From Frankia alni ACN14a (GTDB lineage: Bacteria; Actinomycetota; Actinomycetes; Frankiales; Frankiaceae): DNA of 64,000 nt. This document shows positions 1 through 8,963 of the stretch, in pieces. The number at the start of each line of letters is the position of its first letter. Positions within the stretch are counted from its first letter, which is position 1. The notes under the pieces are model-generated. The model was not told where the DNA came from. It saw only the letters and a list, made by a program, of their open reading frames with translations, and searched no databases. The DNA lies in contig NC_008278.1 of NCBI RefSeq assembly GCF_000058485.1, positions 1,234,962 to 1,298,961 on the forward strand. The letters run 5' to 3'. The position numbers were made by a program, and so were the translations under genes.

Positions 1-100
1 GAAGCCGTGGCGGCCGAAATCGACCGGCGGGATCGTCGCCGGAAAATGTCCGTGGCGCGGGTTAGGGTGCCGGCGTTGGATCATCCTCACGGAGGTCGTC

Positions 101-649
101 GTGCCGATCGCGGTCGCCCACATCCGAGTCGAGGCCAGGCGTCTGCGGGCACTCGGCTGGTCCTACCGTCGCATCGCCCGCAGGCTCCAGGATCGTCATC
201 GGCTCGGTGCGTTGGTGGCCTTCCGCCTCGCCCACGGCTGGACCCAGGAGGAAGCGGCGCGCCGGTGGAACGAGCGATGGCCGGGGCGGGGACCGGCCAA
301 GACCGGTAAGACCTGGTCGTACTGGGAGAGCTGGCCGGGCAGGGGCGGCCGGGCACCCTCGGCCACGGTGCTGGCCCGGCTGGCCGAGCTGTACCTGTGC
401 CGGCCGGGCGACCTGCTCGACGGGCCCGACTTCGGCCAGCTCGACCCGGGGGCGGACGACGCCGGCGACCGGACCGCTGCCGGCTGCTCGTGCGGTGTGG
501 GTGCTGGCGGGGACGACGACGACCGGCTGGCGGGGCTGCTGTCCATGACCGGGCCCCTGGCTGCCCCGGCGGGCCGCGACGTCCCGTCCGCCGCGGCCAT
601 CGAGGCTCGGCTGGCCGAGTTCGTGACCGGGTGGGCCCCGGCGGCGTGA
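101..649 (+). CDS. Small helix-turn-helix (XRE-like) protein
   Basis: A 182-residue protein. The GTG start at 101 is chosen because GGAGG lies at 91-95; the frame is open upstream to the window edge, so a longer form cannot be fully excluded. Residues about 15-105 read as a helix-turn-helix unit: RLAHGWTQEEAARRW resembles the recognition-helix region of XRE/Cro-type DNA-binding proteins, and a second helical stretch ends in YLCRPGDLLDG. The rest is acidic and low-complexity (GAGGDDDDRL) and probably disordered. A role as a transcription regulator is inferred; no ligand domain is visible. It lies 235 bp upstream of purN on the same strand, but nothing ties it to purine control. Confidence 0.6.
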   Translation: MPIAVAHIRVEARRLRALGWSYRRIARRLQDRHRLGALVAFRLAHGWTQEEAARRWNERWPGRGPAKTGKTWSYWESWPGRGGRAPSATVLARLAELYLCRPGDLLDGPDFGQLDPGADDAGDRTAAGCSCGVGAGGDDDDRLAGLLSMTGPLAAPAGRDVPSAAAIEARLAEFVTGWAPAA

Positions 650-706
650 TCGCGGCAGCGGGCTGCTCCTGGGCTGTTCCGCGCGCGGCGCAGGTGGTCC
701 AGTCAG

Positions 707-712
707 TACAGT
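707..712 (+). promoter_or_regulatory. Possible -10 element upstream of purN
   Basis: TACAGT at 707-712 fits the actinobacterial -10 pattern TANNNT and would give a purN leader of about 165 nt. No good -35 match is visible. The same hexamer directly precedes two other genes in the window (7786 and 42628), which makes it slightly more credible. Confidence 0.25.
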
Positions 713-884
713 CGGACGGGTCGTCCTTCGCCGCGGTCGGGGACGTGAGCGTCGCGCGGTGGCGGTGGCACTCAGCGCGCGGCGGCGGCCGTCCCCCTGC
801 GTCTGTGGCGCGTCGACGCTCCGGTCGCTCGGGGCGTCCGGCCCGGGTCCATCGGGCCGTCCCATTCTGGTCACGGAGGGTGAA

Positions 885-1556
885 GTGTCTGCTCGCCTCG
901 TCGTACTTGCCTCGGGCGCGGGAACCACCCTGCAGGCGGTTCTCGACGCGACCGCGGATCCCGAGTTCGGCGCGACCGTCGTGGCGGTCGGCACCGATCG
1001 CCACGACACCGGCGCGGAGCGGCGGGCCCGGGAGTACGGCGTCGCGGTGTTCACGGTCCGGCTCGAGGATCATTCCGACCGAGAGGCCTTCAACGTGGCG
1101 ACCGCCGAGCGGATCGCCGCGTTCGAGCCCGATCTGCTCGTGCTGGCGGGCTACATGAAGATTCTCGGTCGGCGGGTGATCGGCCGGTTCCGGACGATCA
1201 ACACCCATCCCTCGCTGCTGCCCGCCTTTCCGGGGGCCGCCGCGGTCCGCGACGCGCTCGCCGCCGGGGTGAAGGTGAGCGGGGTGACGGTGCACTGGGT
1301 CGACGAGGGGGTCGACACCGGGCCGATCATCGCCCAGCGTCCGGTTCCGGTCGAGCCGGACGACACCGAGCAGACCCTTCGCGCCCGGATCCAGGGCGTC
1401 GAGCGAGGGCTGTTCGTCGCGACGATCGGCGAGATCGTGCGGTCGGAGCGCGCGCAGGTGGTTCCGGCCGGGCGTCGGCGTGCCCCCGACCTGCGCGCGC
1501 CGACGCGAGGTTCAGGTACCGGCAGAGGCTCAGCTCACGTCCAGGAGGAATCATGA
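885..1556 (+). CDS. purN: Phosphoribosylglycinamide formyltransferase PurN
   Basis: Transfers a formyl group from 10-formyl-tetrahydrofolate to glycinamide ribonucleotide, the third step of purine synthesis, in the cytosol. The 223-residue protein starts [17 protein letters not shown], the usual PurN N-terminus. The GTG at 885 has GGAGGG at 875-880, while the longer open frame from 759 reads as non-native sequence. [13 protein letters not shown] carries the catalytic Asn and His, and [13 protein letters not shown] carries the catalytic Asp. The last 30 residues are a lineage-specific basic tail. The stop overlaps the purH start by 4 bp (ATGA), so the two genes are translationally coupled. Confidence 0.95.
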   Translation: MSARLVVLASGAGTTLQAVLDATADPEFGATVVAVGTDRHDTGAERRAREYGVAVFTVRLEDHSDREAFNVATAERIAAFEPDLLVLAGYMKILGRRVIGRFRTINTHPSLLPAFPGAAAVRDALAAGVKVSGVTVHWVDEGVDTGPIIAQRPVPVEPDDTEQTLRARIQGVERGLFVATIGEIVRSERAQVVPAGRRRAPDLRAPTRGSGTGRGSAHVQEES

Positions 1557-3199
1557 CGTCATCGGGCGAAGGCACGGCGGGCGCAGACGGCGCCGCCCGA
1601 GGATCCGAGTCCGCCGAGGTGATCCCCACCGGGCGACGGCCGCTGCGCCGAGCGCTCGTCAGCGTGTACGACAAGAGCGGGCTCGACGTGCTCGCCGAGG
1701 CGTTCCTGGCCGCAGGGGTCGAGGTCGTCTCCACCGGGTCGACCGCGGACGTGCTGGCTCGCCATGGGCTGGCGGTCATCCCGGTCAGCACCGTCACCGG
1801 CTTTCCGGAGGTGCTCGGCGGGCGGGTCAAGACGCTGCACCCGCACGTGCACGCCGGTCTGCTCGCGGACCTGCGCAACGCCGAGCACGCGGCCGTCCTG
1901 GCCGAGCTCGACATCGCGCCGTTCGATCTGGTCGTGGTCAACCTCTACCCGTTCGCCGCGACGGTGGCCGGTGGCGCGAGCGAGGACGAGGCGATCGAGC
2001 AGATCGACATCGGTGGCCCGGCGATGATCCGTGCGGCGGCGAAGAACCACGCGTCGGTCGCCGTCGTCGTCTCGCCGGACGAGTACGCGCAGCTGGCCGA
2101 GGCGGTCCGCGGTCCGGGCTACGACCTGCCGGCCCGCCGCCGGCTCGCGGCCAGGGCGTTCGCCCACACCGCCGCCTACGACGTCGCGGTGTCCTCGTGG
2201 TTCGCCGGGGTCGTCGCCCCCGACGAGGTCGCCCGGGAGACCGGCTGGCCCGACGTGCTGTCCGTGCAGTGGCACCGTTCGGACGTGCTGCGTTACGGCG
2301 AGAACCCGCACCAGCGGGCCGCCCTCTACGTCGAGGCCGGTGGCGAGGGGCAGCCGGGCCTGGCCACGGCCCGCCAGCTGCACGGCAAGCAGATGTCGTA
2401 CAACAACTACACCGACACCGACGCGGCCCGCCGCGCGGTGTACGACTTCACCGAGCCGGCGGTCGCCGTGATCAAGCATGCCAACCCGTGCGGCATCGCG
2501 GTCGGCGCGACGATCGCCGAGGCCCACCGCAAGGCGCACGCCTGCGACCCGGTCTCCGCGTTCGGCGGGGTGATCGCCACCAACCGGCCGGTCTCGGTGG
2601 AGCTCGCCGAGCAGATCGCGGAGATCTTCACCGAGGTCGTCGTGGCGCCGTCCTACGAGGCGGGGGCCGTGGAGATCCTCGCCCGCAAGCCGTCGATCCG
2701 CCTGCTGGAGTGCCCCGCGCCCCCGCATCAGCGCGGGATCGAGTTGCGTCAGGTCAGCGGCGGCCTGCTGCTGCAGTCGCGGGACGCGGTCGAGGAACCG
2801 GGCGACGAGCCGTCGGGCTGGACGCTGGAGGCGGGCTCCCCCGCGGACGAGGCGCTGCTGGCCGACCTGCGCTTCGCCTGGCGCGCGGTGCGTGCGGTCA
2901 AGTCCAACGCGATTCTGCTCGCCAGCGACGGCGCCACCGTGGGCGTCGGGATGGGACAGGTCAACCGGGTCGACGCGGCACGACTCGCGGTGACCCGGGC
3001 GGCGGACCGAGCGAAGGGCGCGGTCGCGGCCAGCGACGCCTACTTCCCGTTCCCGGACGGGTTCGAGGTCCTCGCCGAGGCCGGAGTCCGGGCCGTCGTC
3101 GAGCCGGGCGGATCGGTGCGCGACGAACTCGTCATCGCGGCCGCCCGGGAGGCCGGCGTGACGCTCTACTTCAGCGGGGTGCGCCACTTCGCGCACTGA
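1553..3199 (+). CDS. purH: Bifunctional AICAR transformylase/IMP cyclohydrolase PurH
   Basis: Catalyses the last two steps of purine synthesis: formylation of AICAR, then ring closure to IMP. The 548 residues are a normal length. An N-terminal IMP cyclohydrolase (MGS-like) domain covers about residues 30-150 ([42 protein letters not shown]). The transformylase domain follows, with KHANPCG carrying the catalytic Lys-His pair, DPVSAFGG, and a C-terminus ending [10 protein letters not shown]. The ATG at 1553 has AGGAGG at 1542-1547 and overlaps the purN stop. The first 30 residues are a disordered extension. Confidence 0.97.
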   Translation: MTSSGEGTAGADGAARGSESAEVIPTGRRPLRRALVSVYDKSGLDVLAEAFLAAGVEVVSTGSTADVLARHGLAVIPVSTVTGFPEVLGGRVKTLHPHVHAGLLADLRNAEHAAVLAELDIAPFDLVVVNLYPFAATVAGGASEDEAIEQIDIGGPAMIRAAAKNHASVAVVVSPDEYAQLAEAVRGPGYDLPARRRLAARAFAHTAAYDVAVSSWFAGVVAPDEVARETGWPDVLSVQWHRSDVLRYGENPHQRAALYVEAGGEGQPGLATARQLHGKQMSYNNYTDTDAARRAVYDFTEPAVAVIKHANPCGIAVGATIAEAHRKAHACDPVSAFGGVIATNRPVSVELAEQIAEIFTEVVVAPSYEAGAVEILARKPSIRLLECPAPPHQRGIELRQVSGGLLLQSRDAVEEPGDEPSGWTLEAGSPADEALLADLRFAWRAVRAVKSNAILLASDGATVGVGMGQVNRVDAARLAVTRAADRAKGAVAASDAYFPFPDGFEVLAEAGVRAVVEPGGSVRDELVIAAAREAGVTLYFSGVRHFAH

Positions 3200-3617
3200 C
3201 GCCGGCCCCTCGGTGGGGCGACGGGGGAGCCTGCCGGCAGGTTCAGCGGAACCGCCGGGGGGCCCACCGCGCCGGTGGCGCCGGCCGCGGATGCTCCGGC
3301 TCGATGACAGCTCGACCCGGGGGCGGGGCAGCCGGCGCGTCCGGCGCCGGCGCCGGACGCGGTTCGTGGGCGTCGGCGGGGAGCTCCGGCGGGGGCCACG
3401 CGCGCGGCGGCGGTCGCGGCCCGTCCGACTCCGGCTCCGCCGAACCCTCGGGCGGGCTGGATGCGACCGCCTCCGTGCCGTGCTCGGCGGACCACACGCC
3501 CCCCGGGGGGACCGGCGCACCAGGCGGCCGTGGATCAGATCCCGGCGCCGATGGACCCCGGGATGACTCGTCGGTGGCGCCGTCCGGCGGCGCGTCGCCC
3601 CGCCCGGTGCCACCGCT
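3200..3617. other. 418-bp intergenic region, no supported gene
   Basis: Lies between convergent purH and the small minus-strand gene at 3618. It holds a short GC hairpin (GCCCC/GGGGC, 3205-3219) and a perfect 12-bp palindrome CCTGCCGGCAGG at 3230-3241. Pro/Arg-rich open frames on the minus strand (for example 3243-3497) have no recognisable domain or ribosome site and are not called. Confidence 0.5.
3205..3219 (+). terminator. GC hairpin just after purH
   Basis: GCCCC at 3205-3209 pairs with GGGGC at 3215-3219 around a 5-nt loop, six bases past the purH stop. There is no U-run. Termination here is an inference from position only. Confidence 0.35.
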
Positions 3618-3941
3618 TCAGGACGCGGCGTTCGCCTCCGCGGCGGCGGAGCCCCGCCGGCCGGTCGCGCTGCCGTTCGCCGTGGTGGCCGTCGGCGCGC
3701 TCGCCGCCGCCGCCGTCCCGCCCGGCTGGTCGCCGTTGGGCACGTAGCGCTGGGCGACCCAGTCCAGGGCGTCACGCCAGCTCGCGCCGTACAGCACCGA
3801 GATCCGGTCGGCCGTCTGCCGCGCCAACGCCTGGACGAACACCCTGTCGTCGCTGTCCAGGTGTCGGGCGTCACCGAAGGTCTCCCAGGCCCTGAACATC
3901 AGTTCCTGAAGCTTCTTGCTGTGAGGCGATTCGTCTGCCAC
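3618..3941 (-). CDS. Hypothetical small protein, Ala-rich tail
   Basis: A 107-residue protein without a family I recognise. The GTG at 3941 is preferred over the upstream frame start at 3965 because GGAGGG ends 8 nt before it. Residues 1-70 look folded and helical ([47 protein letters not shown]). The last 35 residues are an Ala/Gly/Thr-rich tail, probably disordered. No catalytic motif, signal peptide or membrane segment is seen. A strong dyad lies 105-155 bp upstream of the start. Confidence 0.6.
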   Translation of the reverse strand: MADESPHSKKLQELMFRAWETFGDARHLDSDDRVFVQALARQTADRISVLYGASWRDALDWVAQRYVPNGDQPGGTAAAASAPTATTANGSATGRRGSAAAEANAAS

Positions 3942-4045
3942 GTCGAACTCCCTCCAAGTGGGCACCGCGGCCGGAAGTCTGCCCTAAGCGCGCGGGAGGC
4001 CCACAGGTGGGGGTGTTGAGCATTGTGTTCCCGATGTGGCCGAAT

Positions 4046-4096
4046 GGGGCGATGACTCACTTGCATACCCGCATGTGATATAGGGCCCATCGCCCC
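4046..4096. promoter_or_regulatory. Nested dyad upstream of the small hypothetical gene
   Basis: GGGGCGATG at 4046-4054 and CATCGCCCC at 4088-4096 are a perfect 9-bp inverted repeat. Inside it TCACTTGC (4057-4064) and GCATGTGA (4071-4078) form a second arm pair, 7 of 8 matching, with almost the same centre. The dyad sits between the FHA gene stop and the minus-strand start at 3941, so an operator for that gene is the simplest reading. The regulator is unknown. Confidence 0.4.
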
Positions 4097-4116
4097 GGCG
4101 TGCGCTGCTCGGGAGC

Positions 4117-4752
4117 TCAGGAGTGCTGCATCGGCTCCGCCACGTGCGGGCGAACGATCCCGAGCCGCATCACCTCGTTCGCCAACCGTCCCCGCCGGTT
4201 CGGTCCCGGCGCGATGTCGAACTTGCGGTAGAGCCGCAGCAGGTGCTGCTTGACCGCCCCCTCGGTGACGACGAGGTTTTCGGCCACCTCGCGCGTCGAT
4301 GACGGGATGACGAAAGCACCCGGCGCGCCGGCCGGGCGGGACAGCGCGCGCAGCACGTCCCATTCTCGGCGGGTGAGATCGGGCGGGTCGGGGACGCGCA
4401 GTTCTGCGGTCCGGTCCCGGCCCATCAACCCGCCGCCCGCCTCGATGGTGAACTCGATCAGCGGGCGCCGGTCCTGGAAGCGCACGCCCGCCGCGCCAAA
4501 GCGGATGACATCGCCGTCATGGAGGATGCGCCGGCCGACGGGCTGACCGTTGACCCGGGTGCCGTTGCGAGACAGCCCCTGATCCCAGACGTAGAGGTAC
4601 GGGCCCCGCCGCACGATCTCGGCGTGCAGCCGGGAGACGCTGGAATCGGCGAGCGGCACGTCGACCCCCGGTCCCCGCCCCACCGTCGTGATCTCGGTGT
4701 GCAAAGAGATGACCTCACCGGTGATCTCGATCCGCAGACTCGGCCCGTCCAC
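4117..4752 (-). CDS. FHA-domain protein with C-terminal helix-turn-helix
   Basis: A 211-residue two-domain protein. Residues about 5-85 are a forkhead-associated domain that binds phosphothreonine: GRGPGVDVPLADSSVSRLHAEI holds the Gly-Arg and Ser-x-x-His signature, followed by LSRNGTRVNG. Residues about 115-200 form a helix-turn-helix (LTRREWDVLRALSRP, STREVAENLVVTEGAVKQHLLRLY) similar in outline to LuxR/effector-type DNA-binding domains. This implies a regulator that reads Ser/Thr-kinase phosphorylation and binds DNA; the pairing is inferred. The GTG at 4752 begins VDGPSLRIEITGEV with GAGG just upstream. The frame is open to 4851, but those residues look unstructured. Two Ser/Thr kinases are encoded 24-30 kb away. 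Confidence 0.8.
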   Translation of the reverse strand: MDGPSLRIEITGEVISLHTEITTVGRGPGVDVPLADSSVSRLHAEIVRRGPYLYVWDQGLSRNGTRVNGQPVGRRILHDGDVIRFGAAGVRFQDRRPLIEFTIEAGGGLMGRDRTAELRVPDPPDLTRREWDVLRALSRPAGAPGAFVIPSSTREVAENLVVTEGAVKQHLLRLYRKFDIAPGPNRRGRLANEVMRLGIVRPHVAEPMQHS

Positions 4753-5122
4753 TTCTGTCCAACCTCGCTTCCATCGATCAACGCTAGTCCGTGACCTGCC
4801 CGCCCCCCGCATCGCACGCGCCGGCTCCCCTGTGACCGCTGGTGACCGCATCCGGGGCGCTGGGGCAATCCTCTGGCCAGTGATCCCCGGTCGGGGGTCA
4901 GTAACACGCGACTTTTGGACGATCTGGCCGCTTCGGATTCACAGGTGACCGGTGGACGGCCGGAGCACGGCCTACCGTGTGTCCTGAGGATCCGGTCATG
5001 CTGGTTGGATGAGTGTTCTGCAGCGTCCTGTCGCGGTGGGACCGTCGGTGACGGCGTCGCACCGCGACGATCAGCACGGCAGGCCCGTCCGACAACGACA
5101 CTGACCGGCGCCGGAGGTGGGG
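4753..5122. other. 370-bp divergent intergenic region
   Basis: Promoters for the FHA gene (minus) and the DUF3017 gene (plus) must lie here. The only clear structure is a nested stem-loop at 5030-5068. No convincing -35/-10 pair was found. Confidence 0.5.
5030..5068 (+). promoter_or_regulatory. Nested stem-loop in the leader of the DUF3017 gene
   Basis: GTCGCGGTG at 5030-5038 pairs perfectly with CACCGCGAC at 5060-5068. Within the loop CCGTC at 5042-5046 pairs with GACGG at 5050-5054 around GGT. The structure ends 54 nt before the GTG start at 5123, so it could act in RNA as an attenuator or in DNA as an operator. The function is not shown by sequence. Confidence 0.35.
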
Positions 5123-6283
5123 GTGACCGACGCGCCACGCCGGCCCGACCCACGCCGCTCCGACCCGTTCCGACCCGACCCGCTCCGACCCGAGGATGCG
5201 CGCAGGCCCGGCGATGAGGGTTGGCCCGGTGATGAGGGTTGGCCCGGTGACGTGGGTTGGCCCCAGGCTGGGTACCGGCCCGAGGCTGCAGGCCGGGACG
5301 AGGTTCAAAGCCCGAACGCAGCCGCCTCCTGGGATGAGGCTGTCTCCCGGGACGAATCCACTTCCCGGGACGAACCCACTTACCGGGACGGGGTTCTTCC
5401 CCGAGACGGGGTTCCCGGGGGCGGGGGCGGGGGCGAGCCGGGGAACCGCAAGGATGCGCGGGGCGGCCCGGCCGGGGAACCCGGCTGGCGGGGTGCCGCG
5501 CCGGAGCACCGCTCGGCGCGCGTCCGGCCGCAGCCGTGGTACCCCGACGAACGCGGCCGCGGCGACGCCGACCGCCATCGCGAGCCGCGCCGCCGGGAGG
5601 ACCGACCCGCGCCGCCGGTGCCGCCGGTTCCGCCGGCCGATCCGGCGTCCACCCGTACCGCGCGCGGCGGGCTGCGCCGCGGTGAGGACCAGCGCGGCGA
5701 GGAGCAGCGCAGGGCGGCTCGTGAGGCCGACACTCGCCCGCGACTCGGGGCGAGGGGTCCCGCGGTGGACCGGCGACCTTCCGCCCGGCGCGCGGGGGGA
5801 GCAGTCGGACCGGATCCGGCGGAGTCGTCGGTGCGTGCCTGGCCACCCGACGACTCCGCGGACCGCGGGCCGCTCGGGGCACCCGTGGCATCCGTGGCCT
5901 CGCGGCCCGATGCCCAGGCCGGGCCGCCGGACGCTTCCGCCGGGCGCGGGCTGACGGCCGGGCCTGCCGCGTCCATGGTGTCCGGCGGGAGCGGAGCCGG
6001 TCGGCTCGGCATCGTCGGCTGGCTGCGGCGCGAGATGCTGTTTGCGTCGGTGCTGGTGGGCGTCATGGTCGGGTTGACGCTCGTCTATCAGGACCGGTGG
6101 CGTCGCGGCATGCTGGTGGTCGGGGTCGTGCTGGCCCTGGCGGGACTCGCCCGCCTCGTGCTGCCGACGCGGCGGGTGGGTCTGCTCGCGGTGCGCGGGC
6201 GGGCGTTCGACACCGTGATCCTGATGCTGTTCGGGGCAGCCGTGATCACGCTCACCTCCGCGGTGCCCTACCTGGGACCGTGA
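5123..6283 (+). CDS. DUF3017-domain membrane protein with long disordered N-terminus
   Basis: A 386-residue protein. The first 280 residues are charged, Pro/Arg/Asp-rich and repetitive (three DEGWPG-type hexapeptides, then SRDE/YRDG units). The last 85 residues are the DUF3017 region with three hydrophobic segments: MLFASVLVGVMVGLTLVY, MLVVGVVLALAGLARLVL and a final one ending TSAVPYLGP. The function of DUF3017 is unknown; in actinobacteria it usually lies near purH/folD, as it does here. The GTG at 5123 is chosen over 5117 because GGAGG at 5113-5117 gives proper spacing. The stop is 1 bp from the convergent stop of the next gene. Confidence 0.75.
   Translation: MTDAPRRPDPRRSDPFRPDPLRPEDARRPGDEGWPGDEGWPGDVGWPQAGYRPEAAGRDEVQSPNAAASWDEAVSRDESTSRDEPTYRDGVLPRDGVPGGGGGGEPGNRKDARGGPAGEPGWRGAAPEHRSARVRPQPWYPDERGRGDADRHREPRRREDRPAPPVPPVPPADPASTRTARGGLRRGEDQRGEEQRRAAREADTRPRLGARGPAVDRRPSARRAGGAVGPDPAESSVRAWPPDDSADRGPLGAPVASVASRPDAQAGPPDASAGRGLTAGPAASMVSGGSGAGRLGIVGWLRREMLFASVLVGVMVGLTLVYQDRWRRGMLVVGVVLALAGLARLVLPTRRVGLLAVRGRAFDTVILMLFGAAVITLTSAVPYLGP
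5213..5266 (+). repeat. Three 18-bp tandem repeats inside the DUF3017 gene
   Basis: Units at 5213-5230, 5231-5248 and 5249-5266; the first two are identical and the third is diverged. They encode DEGWPG, DEGWPG and DVGWPQ in frame. Confidence 0.9.
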
Positions 6284-6284
6284 G

Positions 6285-7610
6285 TCAGCGCCGCCCGGAC
6301 ATGGTGCGCCGCACGGCGAGCCGGGTCAGGGAACTGGTCGGGATCGTTCCCTGACCGAGCCCGATCTCGACGAGGGTGTCGTAGAGCTCGGTGCGGGTGC
6401 GGGCGGCTCGCACCGCGGCGTCCATCATCGTGCGGCGCCGGCCGACGAGCCCGGCGAGCAGGGCGGTGTGCCGCAGGTGCCGACCGAGCTCGGCGTCGAG
6501 CGAGCGTCGGTAGCGCCGGCCGGCGCCGGTGGGGTTCGCCACGCCGACCGCTGCCTGCCCGGCCAGGGAGCCGGACAGCAGGGCGTAGTAGATGCCCTCT
6601 CCGGTCAGGGGATTGATCAGCGAGGCCGCGTCGCCGGCGAGGAGCACCGGACCGTTGGGCTGGCGCGGCCGATGAGTCGACAGGGGCAGGTGGTGGGCCC
6701 GCAGCGTGGTCGGGTCCGCCGGCGTCTGCGGCAGCATCCGGGCCAGGGTGCGGTGCAGGACCGTCTTCGCGCTCGTCCCGTCGTCGCCGCCGGTCAGGCG
6801 GGAGCGCAGCATGCCGTAGCCGATGTTCGCCCGGCCGTCGCCGATCGGAAACGACCATGCGTAGGCCGGCCAGCCGTCGTCGGTCATGTGGATGAACTGC
6901 TCGGGCGGACGCTCGTCGGCGGGGAGGTCGGCATACGCCCGCACCGCGATCGCCATGGCCTCGGGCGGGTTCGCCGCCAGGTTCAGCCCGCGTCGCACGA
7001 CCGAGTTCGCGCCGTCCGCGCCGATGACGACCCGGGCCGTCAGGGTGCCGTTGACGACGACGACGGGTTCGCGCCCCCGCCCGTCGGGCCGGGGCCGGTC
7101 GGCGAGCTCCAGGGTCCGCACCCGGCGTCGCACCAGGTGGGCGCCGCGGGCGCGGGCCGCGGCCACGAGACGGGCGTCGAAGACCTCCCGGGGAACCACG
7201 TAGCTGGCCCGGACCGACGGGGTGGCCACCTCCGCGCCACCCGGCGTGCGCAGCCGCATCCGGTCGACCGGCCGGTAGCCGGCGACGGCGTCGGTGACGC
7301 CGAGGTCGCGCAGCACGTCCAGGCCGTGCGGGGCGATGCCGTCGCCGCACGTCTTGTCCCGGGGGAACGCGGCGGCGTCCGCGATGACGACGCTGGCCTC
7401 GGGGCGTTCCCGCAGTGCCGCCAGCGCCGCCGCGCAGCCGGCCGGACCGCCGCCGACGATGAGCACGTCGATCGTGCGGTCGGGCAGATCCACCGACTCG
7501 TCGACGCGCACGATCGGGGTCGCCGTCGTGATGGTGTCGATGTCCTTCGCTGGTCCCGCCGGGATGGGGCGTGGGTCGGACGGGAGGGGCGCTGAGGACG
7601 GGGTCTGCAC
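6285..7610 (-). CDS. Geranylgeranyl reductase family FAD-dependent oxidoreductase
   Basis: A 441-residue flavoprotein of the geranylgeranyl-reductase/PHBH-like family, which reduces isoprenoid double bonds or hydroxylates aromatic substrates. The Rossmann motif VLIVGGGPAGCAAALAAL at about residues 49-66 binds FAD. DKTCGDGIAPHGLDVL is the family's CGDG segment, IGADGANSVVRR the middle motif, and VLLAGDAASLINPLTGEGI the second FAD motif. The N-terminal 45 residues are a variable extension, so the GTG start at 7610 is approximate. In actinobacteria this family often acts on menaquinone side chains or membrane lipids; the substrate here is not readable from sequence. It is divergent from the serine hydrolase gene. 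Confidence 0.85.
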   Translation of the reverse strand: MQTPSSAPLPSDPRPIPAGPAKDIDTITTATPIVRVDESVDLPDRTIDVLIVGGGPAGCAAALAALRERPEASVVIADAAAFPRDKTCGDGIAPHGLDVLRDLGVTDAVAGYRPVDRMRLRTPGGAEVATPSVRASYVVPREVFDARLVAAARARGAHLVRRRVRTLELADRPRPDGRGREPVVVVNGTLTARVVIGADGANSVVRRGLNLAANPPEAMAIAVRAYADLPADERPPEQFIHMTDDGWPAYAWSFPIGDGRANIGYGMLRSRLTGGDDGTSAKTVLHRTLARMLPQTPADPTTLRAHHLPLSTHRPRQPNGPVLLAGDAASLINPLTGEGIYYALLSGSLAGQAAVGVANPTGAGRRYRRSLDAELGRHLRHTALLAGLVGRRRTMMDAAVRAARTRTELYDTLVEIGLGQGTIPTSSLTRLAVRRTMSGRR

Positions 7611-7785
7611 GCCCGCCAGTCTCGCAGCCGACCGCGGGACAGTGCGCCGGCGCCCCCGGTGCCTGGCGTGGGCCCGCCCGCCGCGCGGGCGGGTCGCCCG
7701 GGTCGGCGTGGTCCGTTCGGGTCAGGCCGGGTCAGGTCGGATCCGTCCGGGTCCGGTCGGGACCACGGCCCGGCGGCGCAGTTCG

Positions 7786-7791
7786 TACAGT
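7786..7791 (+). promoter_or_regulatory. -10 element of a probably leaderless serine hydrolase mRNA
   Basis: TACAGT at 7786-7791 is followed by 7 nt and then the GTG at 7799. That spacing places transcription start on or next to the start codon. No ribosome site precedes 7799, which fits a leaderless transcript, common in actinobacteria. Confidence 0.45.
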
Positions 7792-7798
7792 GCGTGGC

Positions 7799-8656
7799 GT
7801 GGACGCACTGGAGCAGGTTTCGCGGTGGCCGGTCGGGACGGTGGCGGTCACGGTCCTCGGCCGCGAGGACGCTTCCGGCACCGGGACGGTGCGGGAGCTC
7901 GGCCGGACCGGCCCGGACGATCACCCGTTCCGGCTTGCCTCGGTGTCGAAGCTGCTCAGCGCCTACGCGGTGCTCATCGCCGTGGAGGAGGGCGCGATCG
8001 GGCTGGCCGACCCGGCCGGCCCCGAGTCGTCCACCGTGGCGCACCTGCTCGCCCACGCCTCCGGGTTGGCGTTCGAGGGCGACAAGGTGCTCGCCGCGCC
8101 GGGCACCCGCCGGATCTACTCCAACGCCGGCTTCGACCGGCTGGCCGAGGTGGTCACCCGGGCGACGGGGATCGCCTTCGCCGACTACCTGGCCGAGGCC
8201 GTGTTCGAGCCGCTGGGGATGCGGCGGGCCAGCCTCGTCGGCTCGGCGGCCGCCGGGGTGACGGCGACCCTGGCCGATCTGCGCACCTTCGCCGCCGAGC
8301 TGCTCGCCCCCACCCTCCTGTCGGCCGCGACGTCGGCGGCCGCGACCTCGGTCGCCTTCCCGGGGCTGACCGGTGTCCTGCCGGGCTTCGGGCGTCAGGA
8401 CCCGAACGACTGGGGACTGGGATTCGAGATCCGCGGGAGTAAGCATCCGCACTGGACCGGCGGCGCGAACGCCCCGACCACCTTCGGTCACTTTGGCCAG
8501 GCCGGCACGTTCCTGTGGGTGGATCCGGTCGCCCGGCTCGCCTGCGTCACGCTCTGCGATCGGGACTTCGGGGACTGGGCGCGCCGCATGTGGCCACCCC
8601 TGTCGGATGACGTGCTGGCGCAGGCCCGCCCCCAGGTGGTGAATCCCTCGGCGTGA
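7799..8656 (+). CDS. Serine hydrolase of the beta-lactamase/PBP-like family
   Basis: A 285-residue cytosolic protein of the class C beta-lactamase-like fold, whose members include esterases, D-aminopeptidases and carboxypeptidases. The catalytic SxxK is FRLASVSKLL near residue 46, the tyrosine motif is YSN in RRIYSNAGF, and HFGQAGTF replaces the KTG box, as is usual in this family. No signal peptide or membrane segment is present, so it is probably not a resistance beta-lactamase. The start is GTG 7799 or GTG 7790 (adds three residues). The preceding TACAGT suggests leaderless expression. The substrate is unknown. Confidence 0.8.
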   Translation: MDALEQVSRWPVGTVAVTVLGREDASGTGTVRELGRTGPDDHPFRLASVSKLLSAYAVLIAVEEGAIGLADPAGPESSTVAHLLAHASGLAFEGDKVLAAPGTRRIYSNAGFDRLAEVVTRATGIAFADYLAEAVFEPLGMRRASLVGSAAAGVTATLADLRTFAAELLAPTLLSAATSAAATSVAFPGLTGVLPGFGRQDPNDWGLGFEIRGSKHPHWTGGANAPTTFGHFGQAGTFLWVDPVARLACVTLCDRDFGDWARRMWPPLSDDVLAQARPQVVNPSA

Positions 8657-8963
8657 CCGGACCGCGCAGCGACGGGCGGGCAGCCGCCGCCGATGACACT
8701 TGTCGGGATCCTCCCACGATCAGCCGCATCCATATGGCGGGTTGTCGCCGTTCTGGCCGGATCTGCGCGTGAGCGGGTCGCGGTCTTCTGGTCCGCGGGA
8801 GACAGGCGGGGTCGGTGGGCCATGATGTCGGCATGCTTTCCTCGGCGACACCGACCCCGACGGCCGGTCACCGACCCGGTGATGGCGCGCCCGCAAGTAC
8901 CGAGAGTTACGATCTTCGGCTGGGATGTCACGGGCGCCGCGCGTGCCACGGTGCCGGTCGCGC
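8657..8963. other. 307-bp intergenic region
   Basis: Separates two plus-strand genes. Short open frames here have no ribosome site or domain. TACGAT at about 8908 could be a -10 for the downstream gene, but the evidence is weak. No repeat or strong hairpin was found. Confidence 0.4.

Noticed and set aside
3243-3497. 84-codon Pro-rich minus-strand frame after purH
   Set aside because: No ribosome site or family match, and other frames here are equally open. It might be a disordered protein but cannot be supported.
1480-3874. Very long open frames in other frames over purH (755 and 771 codons)
   Set aside because: They lie over purH, which has full family motifs, and read as Arg/Pro/Gly-rich sequence without domains; long shadow frames are expected at this GC content.
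7799-8656. Resistance beta-lactamase
   Set aside because: It has SxxK and YxN but no signal peptide and no KTG; the wider serine hydrolase family is the safer call.
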